A DNA stretch of 64,000 bases from Tenebrio molitor (GCF_963966145.1 NC_091056.1:1302001-1366000); one strand, 5' to 3'. Numbered from the stretch's first letter, positions 50,655-62,262 are shown. The notes: generated by a model from the sequence alone, not told the origin. Numbers and translations are program-made.

Positions 50655-50979
50655 CAAATGCGATTTTGCCGACTTTGCCTTCTGATTGTTTCTATTCTGT
50701 GGTTACAGTACATCGCCAATCGTTCCATTGTGAAGTTTGAAATACGGATTCGGCGCTAAAATTGACCAATTTAAGGGGTACCAATTTTTGTATAGCATCT
50801 GTAACAGATTTATTTGCGATCGTCTTGAATGTTATTAAACTTACAAAATTATTGCTTTCAAACTAAAGTGAGAGAATCTGTTACCATTCGTAGACAACAC
50901 TCTATACATAGAAATGTTTTGTAGTAGGCATACCTAAATATAGACAAGTAACAAGCGTGAGCGCACGACGCATGTGCTG
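50655..50979. other. Spacer
   Basis: No gene recognised. Confidence 0.3.
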
Positions 50980-51549
50980 CATAGACATTAGAAAATACAA
51001 AACGTTGTACGGTTGTTAATGGCGGTTGTGGTTTGTGGTGATTAGAGATATTTCTTTTAGTATGGTTAGGTTAAAGCGAATGGTTTTAAAATTCGGTATG
51101 ATGTGTTTCAATAACTCCACTAATAAAAATCGATAACGAGCCCGAATAGGATTTCGAACAAATATCAATTGGTGATTTTTTACTTCTTCATCATGAAGAC
51201 ACAAGAAATCGCCAGTTTTTTGCTTCTTCATCATGACGATGCGAGCAGAGCCGATCTTGTCGTAAATGGTAATTATACACTTTAGGTCGACAAATCTGAC
51301 GCATGCGCAAATGATTGAATCTCACGCGGATTTTGCTAGCGATGTTACCATATTGTTTAATAACAATTTATTTTAAATATTTAAAGTACCTAAAAACAGA
51401 CAATGCTTCATGCTGGACCCGTATATATTGAGCCGAGTTTTAAATTCACCGAGTTTTGGAATTTCGGAGTTCCATTTGCGCATGCGTCAGATTTGTCGAC
51501 CTAAACTGTATAATTACCTCGTAAATTAAACGTGATTCAATCGATCCTT
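50980..51549 (-). repeat. Second copy of the segment at 56531-56829, with a MITE in it
   Basis: After removing the MITE (51268-51518), the segment aligns with 56531-56829 at high identity, from CATAGACATTAGAAAA to ATCGATCCTT. It includes a minus-strand frame (51234-51016, DEEVKNHQLIFVRNPIRAR) shared with the other copy. The internal sequence also repeats TCATGATGAAGAAG twice. Origin unknown; it may be the 5' end of the P-type element. Confidence 0.75.
51268..51518. mobile_element. MITE (251 bp) with 8-bp target duplication and an empty site nearby
   Basis: 46-bp TIRs with one mismatch: GGTAATTATACASTTTAGG, then TCGACAAATCTGACGCATGC. Target duplication TCGTAAAT at 51260-51267 and 51519-51526. 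The uninterrupted counterpart is at 56812-56820 (TCGAAAATTAAACG). An 8-bp duplication fits hAT or P. Confidence 0.9.
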
Positions 51550-51809
51550 AACCAAGTGGGAACTTTGTCAATTTTTCATGTGCAACTATTCAATAGTGTT
51601 GAGATGCAGATTCGATTTGGATCAGAAGATACGAAAATGAAGTTTCTGGAGCAGACAGTTTTGCAATGGTAAGAAAATGTATCTTATATTAGTAAGGATT
51701 TTACTTATTGTCTCAAAAGTTTATTTTTTGTGTCTTCGTAGTTCCGGTTTAGATAAGTTAAATTTCCGTTAGTTAACCCTAGTTATGTGCGCCGTCTTTC
51801 GTAACACAG

Positions 51810-52012
51810 GTATACTCCGTACGGTGATAGATTGCACGTTTTTAAATTCTAGTTCCAAAACATAAAGCAGTGAAAAATACTAAACTCTCCATCTCAATTG
51901 TTTCACGTTGTGTAGAAAACCGTTGTATCCCTGCAGATTAATTCCCGCCAAACCAGTTTCTGTGTCTGTCTTCTGTCAAAAAACGTGCAATCTATCAGAG
52001 TACGGAGTTTAC
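51810..52012. mobile_element. Palindromic MITE, ~203 bp
   Basis: GTATACTCCGTACGGTGATA and GATTGCACGTTTTT at 51810-51843 are mirrored at 51978-52012 with three differences. Non-coding centre. Confidence 0.75.
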
Positions 52013-52159
52013 TTTGTCCGCGCTTATTTGAAATCTGTTTTTTGACGGCATTTCAAGTCAGCCTTTACTGTTATTAATATCAGTATAATTTTTTACTTGC
52101 CTGTATGTTGTGAGAAAAATAGTTACTTATTTGTGTATCAAGGCCAAAAAGTGCAGATA

Positions 52160-52490
52160 CATAACCAGTATCTTGCAACCTCATGTTGTGCCCTGTGCAC
52201 CATATATCTTTATGCTTGATAATGCAAGGCCTCACGTAGAACAAGTGGTGATTCGATACCTTCACAACGTTGGTATTAACACTGTGGACTGGCCAGCCCG
52301 AAGTCCCGACTTAAATCCGATAGAGCACGATAGACCACATAGAAAGACAAGTTACAGCTTTGCAACCTGCACCAATAGATTTTAACGATCTTGGAAACAT
52401 GCCTGTTGAAATTTGGGATGCTGTTGACCAAGATTACATAAGACATTTAATAATAGGGCGCAACCGATCTCACAGAAAAATTGTAATTTG
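52160..52490 (+). pseudogene. Tc1 transposase, C-terminal relic
   Basis: ILQPHVVPCAPYIFMLDNAR (second Asp box LDNARPH), INTVDWPARSPDLNPIEHD (Glu), then after a frameshift NMPVEIWDAVDQDYIRHLI and GRNRSHRKIVI-stop. About 110 residues of a DD34E transposase. The first Asp and HTH are missing, and there is no TIR. Distinct from the Tc1 at 33.7 kb. Confidence 0.75.
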
Positions 52491-52664
52491 AAGATCACAA
52501 AAATACAAATAAGAGAGGAAATAGTGTTATATGTATTTTATTACAATCAAATAATACACATAAAAATTCTAAAAAATAATTATTCTCTTAACAAGAAACA
52601 AAATAGTAATTACTCTCTTATTAACGAAAAAATTAAGTAATATCTGCAACAAAGTTTAATTTTA

Positions 52665-53115
52665 GTCTGAGCCATCGTCCTGGATATTATCTTTGGCTTC
52701 ATAACATTTTCGGTATGTAAAAACTGCATGCTGAAGACACAGTCCTGTATCACAAGTTTTGCAAGAGCAATTTGTCAGTCTTCTTCTGTTTTGCTACTGT
52801 ACAAGGCGTACATGCTTTTCTTTTGCGTGGAGCGTTCTTGTCGATGTTTCTTCCGTCCTCTACCAGTTGAGATGAATATTCATTCTGGCTTTTTCTGGAT
52901 TTACAGACCTCAATTTCGTTTGCAATGATCTAGGAATACCTGATAGTTTTAAACTTCTTCTGGTTGGTTGTTCTGAGCCTAGTTCCGTGACCAGTTCTCT
53001 CAAAAATAAACGTCTTTTTTTACCGTCTGCCCATTTCTCACAACAACCACCTGAGAGTTGATAAAAGAGTTGAGACATAAAAATCAGGAACTTGTTCTTT
53101 AAGGCAAGCAAAATT
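52665..53115 (-). pseudogene. piggyBac-like transposase, C-terminal relic
   Basis: From 53111: FMSQLFYQLSGGCCEKW, GKKRRLFLRELVTELG (the .r..FlreL...L motif), then after shifts RKRKACTPC and LTNCSCKTCDTGLCLQHAVF. The last part resembles the Cys-rich finger (C..C ... C..CdvgLC...CF..YH) at the end of piggyBac transposases. Catalytic acids are not present. Call rests mainly on the Cys finger. Confidence 0.55.
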
Positions 53116-53830
53116 TTTTCTAAATATATTTTCTGTTTGCAGTTTTAACCACAGTAGAGCTACTGGAAACCCTTCATAATCACCATCTACCACCATTAAA
53201 GTAGTTAGCTGTGTCATGAGTCCTACATTCTCTGTTGTGCTGCATTCATAAAAACTAAAAAAAAAGTTTTTTTCTGCCAATTTCTAAGCCAAAATAAGAT
53301 TTTCATGAAACTCTTGAAATTTTTTAATTAGTATCCAACGCTGTTACCATCGTCACTATGAAATATTACGTCAGATTGCACATTAAAAGCCTTTTTTAGA
53401 TTATGAATGTCACGATTTGTTGTATAACTAAATCTGTCATCTGCATTAAATGTTTTTCCAATATCTTCCAAAATTCGACGATTGGGAATCCCCTGGAATA
53501 GTTTCTCTGCTATTGTTGCTCTTTCGGATTTCTTTTTGGCTAAGCCTTCCAACCTCTGCTTCATGTCCTATGTGGACTTGCTATTTTTCTCGAAATCTAA
53601 TTTCCATTCTTCAAATGTGTTTTTAGAACCGAATTTGAGATGTTGATATTTAGACACCACCTTATGATTTGGCAGAAGCAGAAGATACCTATCAAGTAAG
53701 TCATAATTTGCAATTTCTGAGGCCCATAAAGGACACTTTAGACATGGCTTTTTGAAGTTGTTTTCAATTCCATAATTTTTTTCATATATCTATTTATGTT
53801 GGACTTATTTGCAGATTTTCTCGTTTGCTT
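53116..53830 (-). pseudogene. MULE transposase relic
   Basis: From the 5' side: KVVSKYQHLKFGSKNTFEEW (N-terminal MULE lead), MKQRLEGLAKKKSERATIAE and LEDIGKTFNADDRFSYTTNR, DVIFHSDDGNSVGY, NFKSFMKILFWLRN, then LTTLMVVDGDYEGFPVALLW (MULE core after the first Asp) and KEQVPDF. Several shifts; the first Asp itself falls in a damaged stretch. Different from the MULE at 5.9-8.3 kb. Confidence 0.6.
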
Positions 53831-54353
53831 TTCTTCATCGTTTCTTGTTGACTGTAAATTGTCGTTCATACACTGACAAAACTTTGAAACTTGACTTACT
53901 GTATGTATTAGAACATATTCATCTTCTTGAAACAGAAACTTGATTTCGTGTCAAATTATTATTATTATCATCAGCTGACAGCGAGGCATGTGCAGAAAAT
54001 CAGGACTAGGTTGCGTTTTAGACGCTAGTGTCACAGAATATCGAAACCAGAAGTTTCACTCGCGTCGGCACCTTTGAACTTTGTGAGTGTAAAAATTTGA
54101 CCTTGCACCATTTTGTGAGAATAGAACTCAGAGACGTATTCAGGAAAATGTTTAAATTGACAGGCCCGTCTTTTTCATTTTTTCAAGTTAAAAAGACTGC
54201 AAAAATTTGCATTATTAAAAATGCATGCATAATTTACCTGAATATTAAGAGACATGTGTTAACTATAATGAATTGTTGTCACATGTCAGATCTGGTATGC
54301 TTTATTTGTATGTAGAGGAGGTAATAAAATACCAATACATTTAAAAATATAAT
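53831..54353. other. Spacer
   Basis: No gene supported. ATTATTATTATCATC microsatellite-like tract at about 53956. Confidence 0.3.
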
Positions 54354-56440
54354 TCATTGAGGGCTCCATATAATTAATTTGTTGCTTCCGGACGGATTCT
54401 TGAAGTTCCAATTTATAAATTTTAAAGTATAAAAAACTCTAAGTCTTATAAATAAACAAATTAAATATTTCTTTGGAAAATTTTTGCAGGGATGTTCAAA
54501 TTTTATATCTATAAGTATCTTATAGAGGTTATGTACTACTTTTAATTCAGTAGCGAAACGTTCAAAATTATTTTGAAATAATACTTCCATCATTGAAATA
54601 TAATATACAAAATTGTCAGGGGGCATTTGCAAACTGCCAAAAGGTACCTCGCTTGTTTGGTAAGCCTTTAGGTAACAAAACAGAGATGAATCGTCCAATT
54701 CTTGGTACAGTTTGGCATATTCTTCACACACTGGACAAGAGTGTCGACCGAAACATTTTTTAATTAAAAGTCCACAAACATGTCTTATAAAATTTTGCTC
54801 CAATATGTCGCTTCTTTGGTAGTCCGTATCTTCTACTATAAGTGTTGGTAACATAGTCGGCGATACAGAAGCTTGAATTGTCTCTTCTTCAAGCCGTGTA
54901 GCTGTTATTAAGTATCTTGATTAGAGAATCATCTGTGTCCCCCTCACAATTTTCATTTCCCGAATTAAGTAATCTTGTACAACAGATTTTTCTAAACGTT
55001 TTTTCGAACTGAGTTGTTGTCGGATTTATGCAATTTCCATGTTGCTGCTTTATGGACCCAAATCAATTTTCCAAAGTGTTTGGTTTAATCTCCTGGTAAA
55101 GATATATTGAATATTTTCATTTTCTTGTGTTAAATTTTACAAGGGTAGGAAACCGTTAATTTTAATTTTAACTTGGAAGCCGTTAAAGCACTTTATCTTT
55201 GATATGCAATCAGACTGGCCAGAGAGCGCCTTAACATTTAAAAAAAATAAGCAGCAGTCTTTTAAAGAATCTACTTGGTATTATTCGGCTTTAAATGCCA
55301 CATTATAGTTTTTTGGGTGGTTTGTGCTTGCTGAATTTAAAACGTCGAATAAATTATCCATTCGTTCCACAAAGCTAGCAGTCCAAACTGCTGGTGCATC
55401 TAAATAGCCAAATTTGACGTACAAATTTAAATTATGTGCTACTGTTGCACCGAAAAGTTGTGAGGCTAATTTCACCTTTATTTTATCAAGATTGGTGGGA
55501 AATATATGCGCATTTGTGAGTTTTGGTGCGCCTCGTAACAGGTAGTTTTTGTCATGTTTATAAAAATCAACAATATGTTGCCATGAAATCACCTTCTCTT
55601 CATACATAAAATTATATTTAAGAAGATTATTTCTTAAATAAATATAACTTTCATAACTTTAAAAAGAAAATACGGTGTAGCCGGAGTGATTTCCAAATGT
55701 CGTACTACTTCCATGTTGTTAGAATTTTTCTTTCAATTGCTTCTTATATAACTTGGATCTAGCAAAATAAAGTTGCAAACATTCCAACTTAAATTCTTTG
55801 CTGTATCTACGCACATGGAGTAATCTGTTACTTAACTGAAACTGGATACTTATAAATTTCGCCAGTTCTGAAGGACACATTTTAAAACACAATTCTTGAA
55901 ATTGTTCTTTAGTACACGTTAATGGCTGTTCTCGCAAATTAGTGTTTTCTACTCGCAAATGTTCCTTTTCTCTTTTTAAGAGTTGCAGCTTTGATCGCAG
56001 CTTTTTTTTTTTCGGGGTATTGCTGATGTCAAACTCATGGGTGTCTGAGTACTACTGGGAGATGCTAATGACCCCTCAGCTGAAGAATCTAAGTCCGATT
56101 CCGCGGGAATAGTAACTGAAAGATCGGAAATGATATACCAATGAATAAACTTAAGTACTAAAAATAAAGATTTAATTTACCACGTTCATATTGTTGTTCT
56201 CTCTGGACACTTTGCTCCAACTCAGATACTTCGACTTCCGCCGTCTCCGTGTCAATAGGTAACTGTCCCAATTTTTGTACTAGTGATGACATAGAGCAGC
56301 TGTGTTCTAAAGATGAAGAAGATCCCTCTAATGTCGGAAATAGTGTGGGAACCGCATGCTTGTGCAGTCTGTTTTTCAAGTCATTTGACCTGTCAGCACA
56401 GGGGGGACTGCTGTTTGACGGTAATGAAGTTTGCAAAATT
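54354..56440 (-). pseudogene. P-element/THAP9-type transposase, degraded
   Basis: Pieces in order (minus strand): acidic linker with ETAEVEVSELEQSVQREQQY (56436-56158); KREKEHLRVENTNLREQPLT coiled coil and MCPSELAKFISIQFQLSNRL, RRYSKEFKLECLQLYFARSK (55958-55719), matching the P-type HTH/linker; YEEKVISWQHIVDFYKHDKN, KVKLASQLFGATVAHNLNLY, TASFVERMDNLFDVLNSAS (55607-55281); FEKTFRKICCTRLL (55010-54930); IRHVCGLLIKKCFGRHSCPV and the C-terminal half (54854-54354) LFCYLKAYQTSEVPFGSLQM, PDNFVYYISMMEVLFQNNF, which is the end of the P-type RNase-H fold. Missing between 55719 and 55607 and below the HTH: the first Asp block and GTP-binding part. The THAP domain is not in place. Frame breaks throughout. 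Confidence 0.7.
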
Positions 56441-56530
56441 TGATTTTGCTTTGGTTCGATTGGTCTGTGTCTTTGTGTGCTTTTGATTTTGCAATCAAAA
56501 GCTTGGGTTTAATTAGTCCCGCATTCTTTT

Positions 56531-56829
56531 CATAGACATTAGAAAACGTTGTGCCGTTGTTAGTGGCGGTTGTGGTGATCGGAGATATGTCTTTTAGTAT
56601 GGTTAGGTTAAAGCGAAAGGTTTTAAAATTAGGTATGATGTGTTTCAATAATTCCACTAATAAAAATCGATAACGAGTCCGAATAGGATTTCGAATAAGA
56701 ATCAATTGGTGATTTTTTACTTCTCCATCACGAAGAAACAAGAAAATCGCCGGTTTTTTGCTTCTTTATCATGATGCCAGACAGAGCCGATTTTTTCGAA
56801 AATTAAACGTGATTCTATCGATCCTTGAC
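56531..56829 (-). repeat. First copy of the duplicated segment (uninterrupted)
   Basis: Same segment as 50980-51549 without the MITE. A minus-strand frame (56741-56376) runs from it into the acidic linker of the P-type relic, so the segment may be the 5' end of that element. The empty MITE target lies at 56812-56820. Confidence 0.75.
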
Positions 56830-56989
56830 TAGATCAGTCAATAGAGACATGAAAATGGCTCCACCTTGCAAAAGGTACAGAAAAGTTTATACTTAGCAGG
56901 TATCTTCTATTAGGCATATTATTAATATTGCCGAGTTTGCGACCTTGGGGGGTTGCCGCTCACCCCGCCATACTGGTGAATAGGGGTGG

Positions 56990-57660
56990 AAAATCACATT
57001 TCTGCGATTATTTCATTATCCGTGCGAGATACGTCTATCTAAGTTATTATAGAAAATGTAGAGCGTACAATTCTCTACTTTTTTTGTTGTTTATGTTTTT
57101 TTGTCAGATCAATAGTTTCGTAGTTACAGCATGTAGATATCGAGAATTTCTATTATTTTTGTACTTTTTATTCTTCTTCACACCACCACCGAGGTAGAGC
57201 AATAGGGTGCGTTTTTTTTTAGGTGGCGTCCCCAGTGGGCATAGTCCACGATGCAGGAGAAGTTTACTGTTTTACTCTTTTTGATCTCTTTGTAACGTAG
57301 ATGGATCCAAATGATCTGGATCGATCGGTATAGATGAGCTGAATTCATCAGAGTTTATGAATTCGGGAATTCCTCTTGAGAATTTTCCTCTTGTTCCTCG
57401 GGGTCATCATCATCATCATCAGGATCATTTGTCGTTTACCTGTTTCATTAGTATACACGTTGGAGTCCGATATTCCCGTAGACGGACAAACAATAAATGC
57501 TCGATTTCTACAGGCTGTAACTACGAAACTATTGATCTGACAAAAAAAAAACGTAAAGAACAAAACTTGTAGAGAAAGTATGTTCTACATTTTTTGTAAT
57601 TAGTTAGATATACGTATCTCGCACGGATAATGAAATAATCACAGACGTTCCAGAATCTCA
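56990..57660. repeat. ~150-bp inverted repeat with 350-bp spacer
   Basis: 57000-57149 and the reverse complement of 57500-57648 match (TTTCATTATCCGTGCGAGAT, TTGTCAGATCAATAGTTTCG, TAGTTACAGC). Similarity extends partly outward: GATGATGATGATGATGACCC at 57724 mirrors 57400-57425. No transposase; a fold-back remnant or inverted local duplication. Confidence 0.7.
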
Positions 57661-58276
57661 AGATCAAGACGAACAAATACCTGAAATCAATGAATTTCTC
57701 TTTTGACCAACGCCAGATAATCTTGATGATGATGATGATGACCCTGTTCAAGCGTATGGACATGTCTGCGTTGTTGCCAGGTTTCAATTCTGGCTTTTTT
57801 AAAACAACATGAAATATATTATTATAAAATGTTTATCCAGATTTGTGTATAATTGGTTGCATAGCAACTCACAATGCATTGATCCATTTTTAAAACTGAA
57901 CATTGTGAATAGTGGCGTCAAGGAAGCTGAAAGATCGCTAAAACTTCTTAATTCTCAAGAACAGCTCCAATTGTTATGATTGTTTTAAATGTTTGTTTTT
58001 ATATTTTATTTGAAATCAGAAACATTTTGGCTGGGGCACATAAATATTTATATTGTTTAAACAATAATCTATTAATGGAAAAAATTCAACTTTTCACGAG
58101 ATTTATTGAAACTTTGAATAGTAATGGGACTTTAAGGGCCAGTTTGCAGAAACGAAATTAAGTTAATCATTATCAAATGCGAGATTAACTGAACACGTGA
58201 TCAGATTGAACCAATAGAACTTTCAGATTCATGAGTTAAAATTTAATTCAAATTAAATATTTAATTCTCTTTCTAC
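57661..58276. other. Unassigned region
   Basis: A weak plus-strand frame at 57976-58161 (MIVLNVCFYILFEIRNIL...) shows no family. A (GAT)n tract at about 57725 lies in a possible acidic coding context. Confidence 0.3.
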
Positions 58277-58330
58277 AGGGTGACTGACGAAAAACCTTTG
58301 ACGCTGTATCTTACTTATTCTTTATCCGAT
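58277..58330. mobile_element. Orphan mariner terminus fused to Gypsy pol
   Basis: TACAGGGTGACTGACGAAAA...ATCCGAT is the same terminus as 11839-11900, for 54 bp, then switches directly into the Gypsy RT frame (GAATTTGAAGAC). No partner terminus or TA flank on the right. Confidence 0.75.
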
Positions 58331-60170
58331 GAATTTGAAGACATATTGGACATGCCTAAAAACTGTCTCACTTCATTTTGATTTTTTGGTTCGCGGAATT
58401 GCTTGATGGCTTCCACGCACTTTGGGTCTGGTTTTATATCTTCGTCACTGACTACATATCCGAGATATGATGTTTCCGTTGCTTGCAATATACACTTTTC
58501 TTTGTTCAACGTTAGCCCATTTTCTTCTATGAGCCGTAACACTTTGTGTAAATTACGATCATGTTCTTCAATTGTACGACCTGTTATGAGAATGTCATCA
58601 GCATGTACTTGCACCTGTTCACTCTTCAATTTGTATTTCATAAAGTACTTTTTGGAACACTTCTGGAGCTGATGTCATTCCAAAGAAAAATTCTTTAATA
58701 CTTATATCTTCCAAATGGTGAAATAAATGTCGTTAGTTTTTGGGAATTTTTCTCCAAATTAATTTGCCAGAATCCGCTAGAGAAGCCGAGTTTGCTAAAA
58801 AATTTAGCGCCTTGTAGTTTTGACAATGTTTCATCGACCGACGGTAATTGGAATTTTTCATGCTTCACGTACGCGTTAAGTTCTGTAAAATCCGCGCACA
58901 CGCGCACTTTTCCGTTTTTCTTACTCGCGATCACCATCGGCGAACACCACTCCGTTGGCTCTTCGATCTTCTCGATTAGGCCTTCTTTCTCCATTCGTTT
59001 AATTTCTTTTTCTACTTCTTTGAGTAACGGAAACGGTACCCGTCTTGGAGCACTTACTTGAACGGGATCTGCGTTTTCTTTTAACTTTATTTCGTACTCG
59101 TACTCTTTTAAATTTCCTATTCCGTGAAACAATTTCGGGTATTTCTTAAAGACTTCTTGTTGAAATTCTTGTGTCTGAATTTGACTAATGTGTTTCTGTA
59201 TCTGCAGACGATTTTCTTTCCACTTCACAATTCGAAGTTGCTCTAAAGCTGGTCGTCCTAACAAATTTTCTTTGTTGTAGTCCTCTAGCGAGATTATTGT
59301 CTCATCTGCGCCGGTGTCTATTTTGAAACGGAGGTCTTCATTTGAAATTTTTAAATCGACGTGATATGGTTTATTTGCATGTACACTATTAATACTTCTG
59401 ACCTGCATAAAAGTGTATTCAGACTCTTCTGATTGCGCTGCACTATCTGCGTCGACTGTATTTATTTTTCTTGTACGACAGAACTTGGCGAAATGTCCGA
59501 CAAGTTTACACTTCCTGCATTTTAACTGTTTCGCTGGACATTTTTCTCGATCATGGCTGGGCTTCGCACCACATCTTGAACATTCATTGGTTTTTTCGTT
59601 GTGCTGCCTCTGATCGCTCTCCATTTTTTTGTTTTCCCACTTTCGTGGCTGGTTACTGTAGTTTTTTCTACTCACTTGATCCACTCTGTTATTTTGTTCC
59701 CGTAGTTCTCGATTTTCGTTTTTGATTCTCTCTGCCTGAATAATTTTCTCAATTGCTTTTTGTAGGGATAAGTCACAATCTAACTGCAATGTTTCTGATA
59801 ATTTGGTATCTCTTATACCTAGTTGCGACTCTAAAAATGAGGTTACCCTCGCGCCCATGTGCAGAAGCAAGGTGTTGATTTGACTTTGTTTGGTTTCTGC
59901 GTCTTGTTTTGTGCTTTTCGGTAACGTTCGAAATGCGTTATCCACGACTTCCAATCGTCATTGATGAATGTGAATTTTTCTGGGACTGGGACCGAGTTGA
60001 TCACCGTTTGTGTTTCCCTCTGTTGTGCTGCCTGTGGAGGCCGTTGGTTTTGCAGCTGTGCCAACGCTTGTTGCATTTCTTCTAGTTGTTTGCGGAGTTC
60101 CGCCATTGCCGCCATTGCTCGTGGAATTTTCCAGATACACCCGCACAACACTGTTTTCACTTTTCACCGT
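58331..60170 (-). pseudogene. Gypsy-type retrotransposon gag-pol relic
   Basis: From 60120 on the minus strand: gag start (MAAMAELRKQLEEMQQALAQ, VPEKFTFINDDWKSWITHFE), a shift near 59950, a Cys-rich knuckle pair CSRCGAKPSHDREKC and CRKCKLVGHFAKFC, retropepsin (FKIDTGADETII, about 59320) which is then cut short by a deletion into LLGRPALEQL, and the RT: RVPFPLLKEVEKEIKRMEKE, WCSPMVIASKKNGKVRVCAD, then FSKLGFSSGFWQINL, where the usual catalytic Asp (lDa.sGF) is Gly, and VHADDILI, where the usual Tyr of the Y-x-DD box is His. RNase H and integrase are missing: the copy is cut at 58331. Dead. Confidence 0.8.
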
Positions 60171-60588
60171 ACAATTCACTTGAAATTGCACTACTACACG
60201 TACTTTTACGTATTTAAACTGTTGCGCCCGTATCCTGGATTTGACGCCGCTATTTCTTTTTAACCTGACACCATGTCTTATAGTTATTTAATTAATGAGA
60301 GCGTATGTTTAATTCATGCTTTACTCAGCCATCATGATACACTACTTTCTTGCCAACGTAACCTGGTTATCGTAGGGTTGCCAACTTAACATACATTCTA
60401 ACCCTACTACAGCTCATAACCTCAATAAAGAGAAAGTGTCATGATTAATCTTATTCGCCAAGCTACTTATTACTAACATTTCGAATTAAACAAAAGATCA
60501 AGTTCTACGAGTTTCTTGTATTTTGGTTTGAATACAACGAAAGTTTCATTGGAAGCATCGGAAGTCTCTCGTGAATAATCCTGTACAT
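60171..60588. other. Possible 5' LTR and primer-binding region of the Gypsy relic
   Basis: On the minus strand, GACA is followed by TGGTGTCAGGTTAAAAAG near 60275, which has the position and form of a primer-binding site just after an LTR 3' end (...ATAAGACA). The LTR start could be TGTTAAGTTGGC near 60391. Without a second copy the ends cannot be fixed. Confidence 0.35.
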
Positions 60589-61775
60589 ACAGCGTGATAT
60601 TGAAATGCGTTAGGAAAATTTAAACGGTGATAGAACTCATCAAAACAAATTACTTTTCTATTTATCATTTTTTCGGAAACTCAAATTTATGCTTGAATTT
60701 ATTTTCACCGTATTCCGTGTCATCGAGTCGTTTATGGATGGGACGGTGAAAGAACAACGGCTTCGTACGAAAAACGTTAACGCAAAAAAAGTAAATACGA
60801 CAAAAACCCAGGCGGATAGGTCTTGCAAAAACTTACTGACACAATTTAGTCACGTCCTTCACCTGCATGCGGCCGTGTTTACAATTTATTAAAAAGTGAA
60901 TTTCCCGTAATTATCGTTAAAAATGGTGCAGTCCACTAATCCGGAGTTAACAGACATGGTGCTCATCTACGGGGAAGCTTTATCAAATGCTGAGGCAGCC
61001 AGGCGTTTGTATGTGGATACATGAAGAGATTTTCCGGTCGCCAAGTTCCCTGTCCAAGTACCTTTGTGAATGCTGTCCAGCATTTAAGGGATTATGGTAC
61101 TTTTAGAACCGAATGTTAGTTGCCGACAACTTGCATTACGAATTGACGTTTCCAGTTTTATATTTTGGAGAACGCTGCACGAACAGGGATTACATCCTTA
61201 TCATCTTCAACGCGTCCAACACTTAAAATCAGAAGATCCACCACGTCGAATTGCGGCTTCTTCAATCGGTCGTAATTGACCAGTTTTATCACCAGCTCGT
61301 TCACCGGACTTAAACCCTTGTGACTTTTTTAATGGGGCCATTTAAAACAGATTGTGCATGAGACTCCAGTTGACACCGAGGCAATTCGAAAAAATTCTGA
61401 CATCTTGATGAGAACTCAAGCTTCTGTGGCTCAAAGGGCACACAAGATCGTGCATCGGTTACGGAGGGCGTCATTTCGAACATTTAATTTAAAGGTTAGT
61501 GCCCTTAATCAAGTATGGTGCGTAACTTCAATGTCACTCTCACTTACTACGAATAAAGAATTGGTTTTTGCTTGACTATCTAAGTTTTTATCTTCTTTCG
61601 CTTTTAATGTACGCGCGGAGACATTGGCGGGTACTAGAATTTACGATCAAACTAATTAAAATTTTATCTGAGTTTAGAGAGATTTTTCGAAAAAATGGTA
61701 AATAGAAAAGTAATTTGTTTTGATGAGTTCTATCACCGTTTAAATTTTCTTAACGCATTTCAATAACATACTGTA
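60589..61775 (+). mobile_element. Mariner/IS630-like element with ~88-bp TIRs, internally deleted
   Basis: 60591-60680 and the reverse complement of 61685-61773 match for about 88 bp (AAATTTAAACGGTGATAGAA, CTCATCAAAACAAATTACTT); both ends read TACAG. The interior carries the damaged plus-strand transposase. At 1.19 kb it is near full length for this group but the coding region is shortened. Confidence 0.85.
60923..61530 (+). pseudogene. IS630-like transposase with DUF4817-type HTH, deleted
   Basis: MVQSTNPELTDMVLIYGEAL, NAEAARRLYVDT, then after shifts NVSCRQLALRIDVSSFIFWR and TLHEQGLHPYHLQRVQHLKS: the DUF4817 HTH pair. The frame then jumps directly to SPARSPDLNPCDFF (about 61290), so the catalytic core from the first Asp through the second Asp box has been lost, and ends with a damaged C-terminus. 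The HTH sequence YGEALSNAEAARRLY is typical of this insect IS630 group. Confidence 0.75.
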
Positions 61776-61784
61776 TAAGAATGA

Positions 61785-61875
61785 TACAGTTATTTCACTA
61801 GTGATAATTTTAATTTGTGTTGCATTTTCAATTCCGTTGGGCTCATTATCACTCGTGAAATTCCCTGTATACAAT
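61785..61875. mobile_element. Tiny MITE (~90 bp)
   Basis: ATACAGTTATTTCACTAGTG and ATAATTTT at the left mirror ...ATTATCACTCGTGAAATTCCCTGTAT at the right, about 26-bp TIRs around a 35-bp centre. Confidence 0.6.
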
Positions 61876-61899
61876 AAAATTAGAAACGCTTATATCTTA

Positions 61900-62262
61900 A
61901 CTTTTGGCTCTTTTAGCGCCATACAGTGTGAGTACCTTTGTTGAAAAGTACTTTTTTACTTTGATAAAAGTTTCAGCTGGAGTTGCTGCACGTAACTTAT
62001 CATAATTAAAAATTTTAACAAATATGTTTTTACCTTTTCTCTAAAAAGCCGATGTCACATCCTGTGAAGGTACGACTAAAGAAAAGATGTTCATTTTTGA
62101 TATTTACAAACTGGTTTAAATATTTTTTCGTATAATAAACTCGCTGTAAAACATTATTTCTTGGTGGTTTTAAAAAGTACAATTCTTTATCATCTGTTGA
62201 AAAATCCATTAATAAAACTAACACATCAATATCCTCTGCTATGAGGAAAGAGGCAATCTAGT
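61900..62262 (-). pseudogene. Relic of a conserved insect family with EDIDVLVLL...FTGCD motif
   Basis: Minus strand: FLIAEDIDVLVLLMDFSTDD, ELYFLKPPRN, VYYTKKYLNQF, then HLFFSRTFTGCD and, after a one-base shift, TSAF-stop-RKGKNIFVKIFNYDKL. The combination aEDtDvlvLL ... ylkp....... lf.HaFtGCDtTSa...kGK belongs to a family repeatedly seen in insect genomes without an assigned function; the D-rich aEDtD and gCDtTS motifs suggest a PIN/FEN-like metal-dependent nuclease fold, which is my inference. About 100 residues remain. It is probably also spread by mobile elements. Confidence 0.5.

Noticed and set aside
54028..54315. 95-codon plus-strand ORF
   Set aside because: No domain; low-complexity composition in the spacer between two transposase relics.
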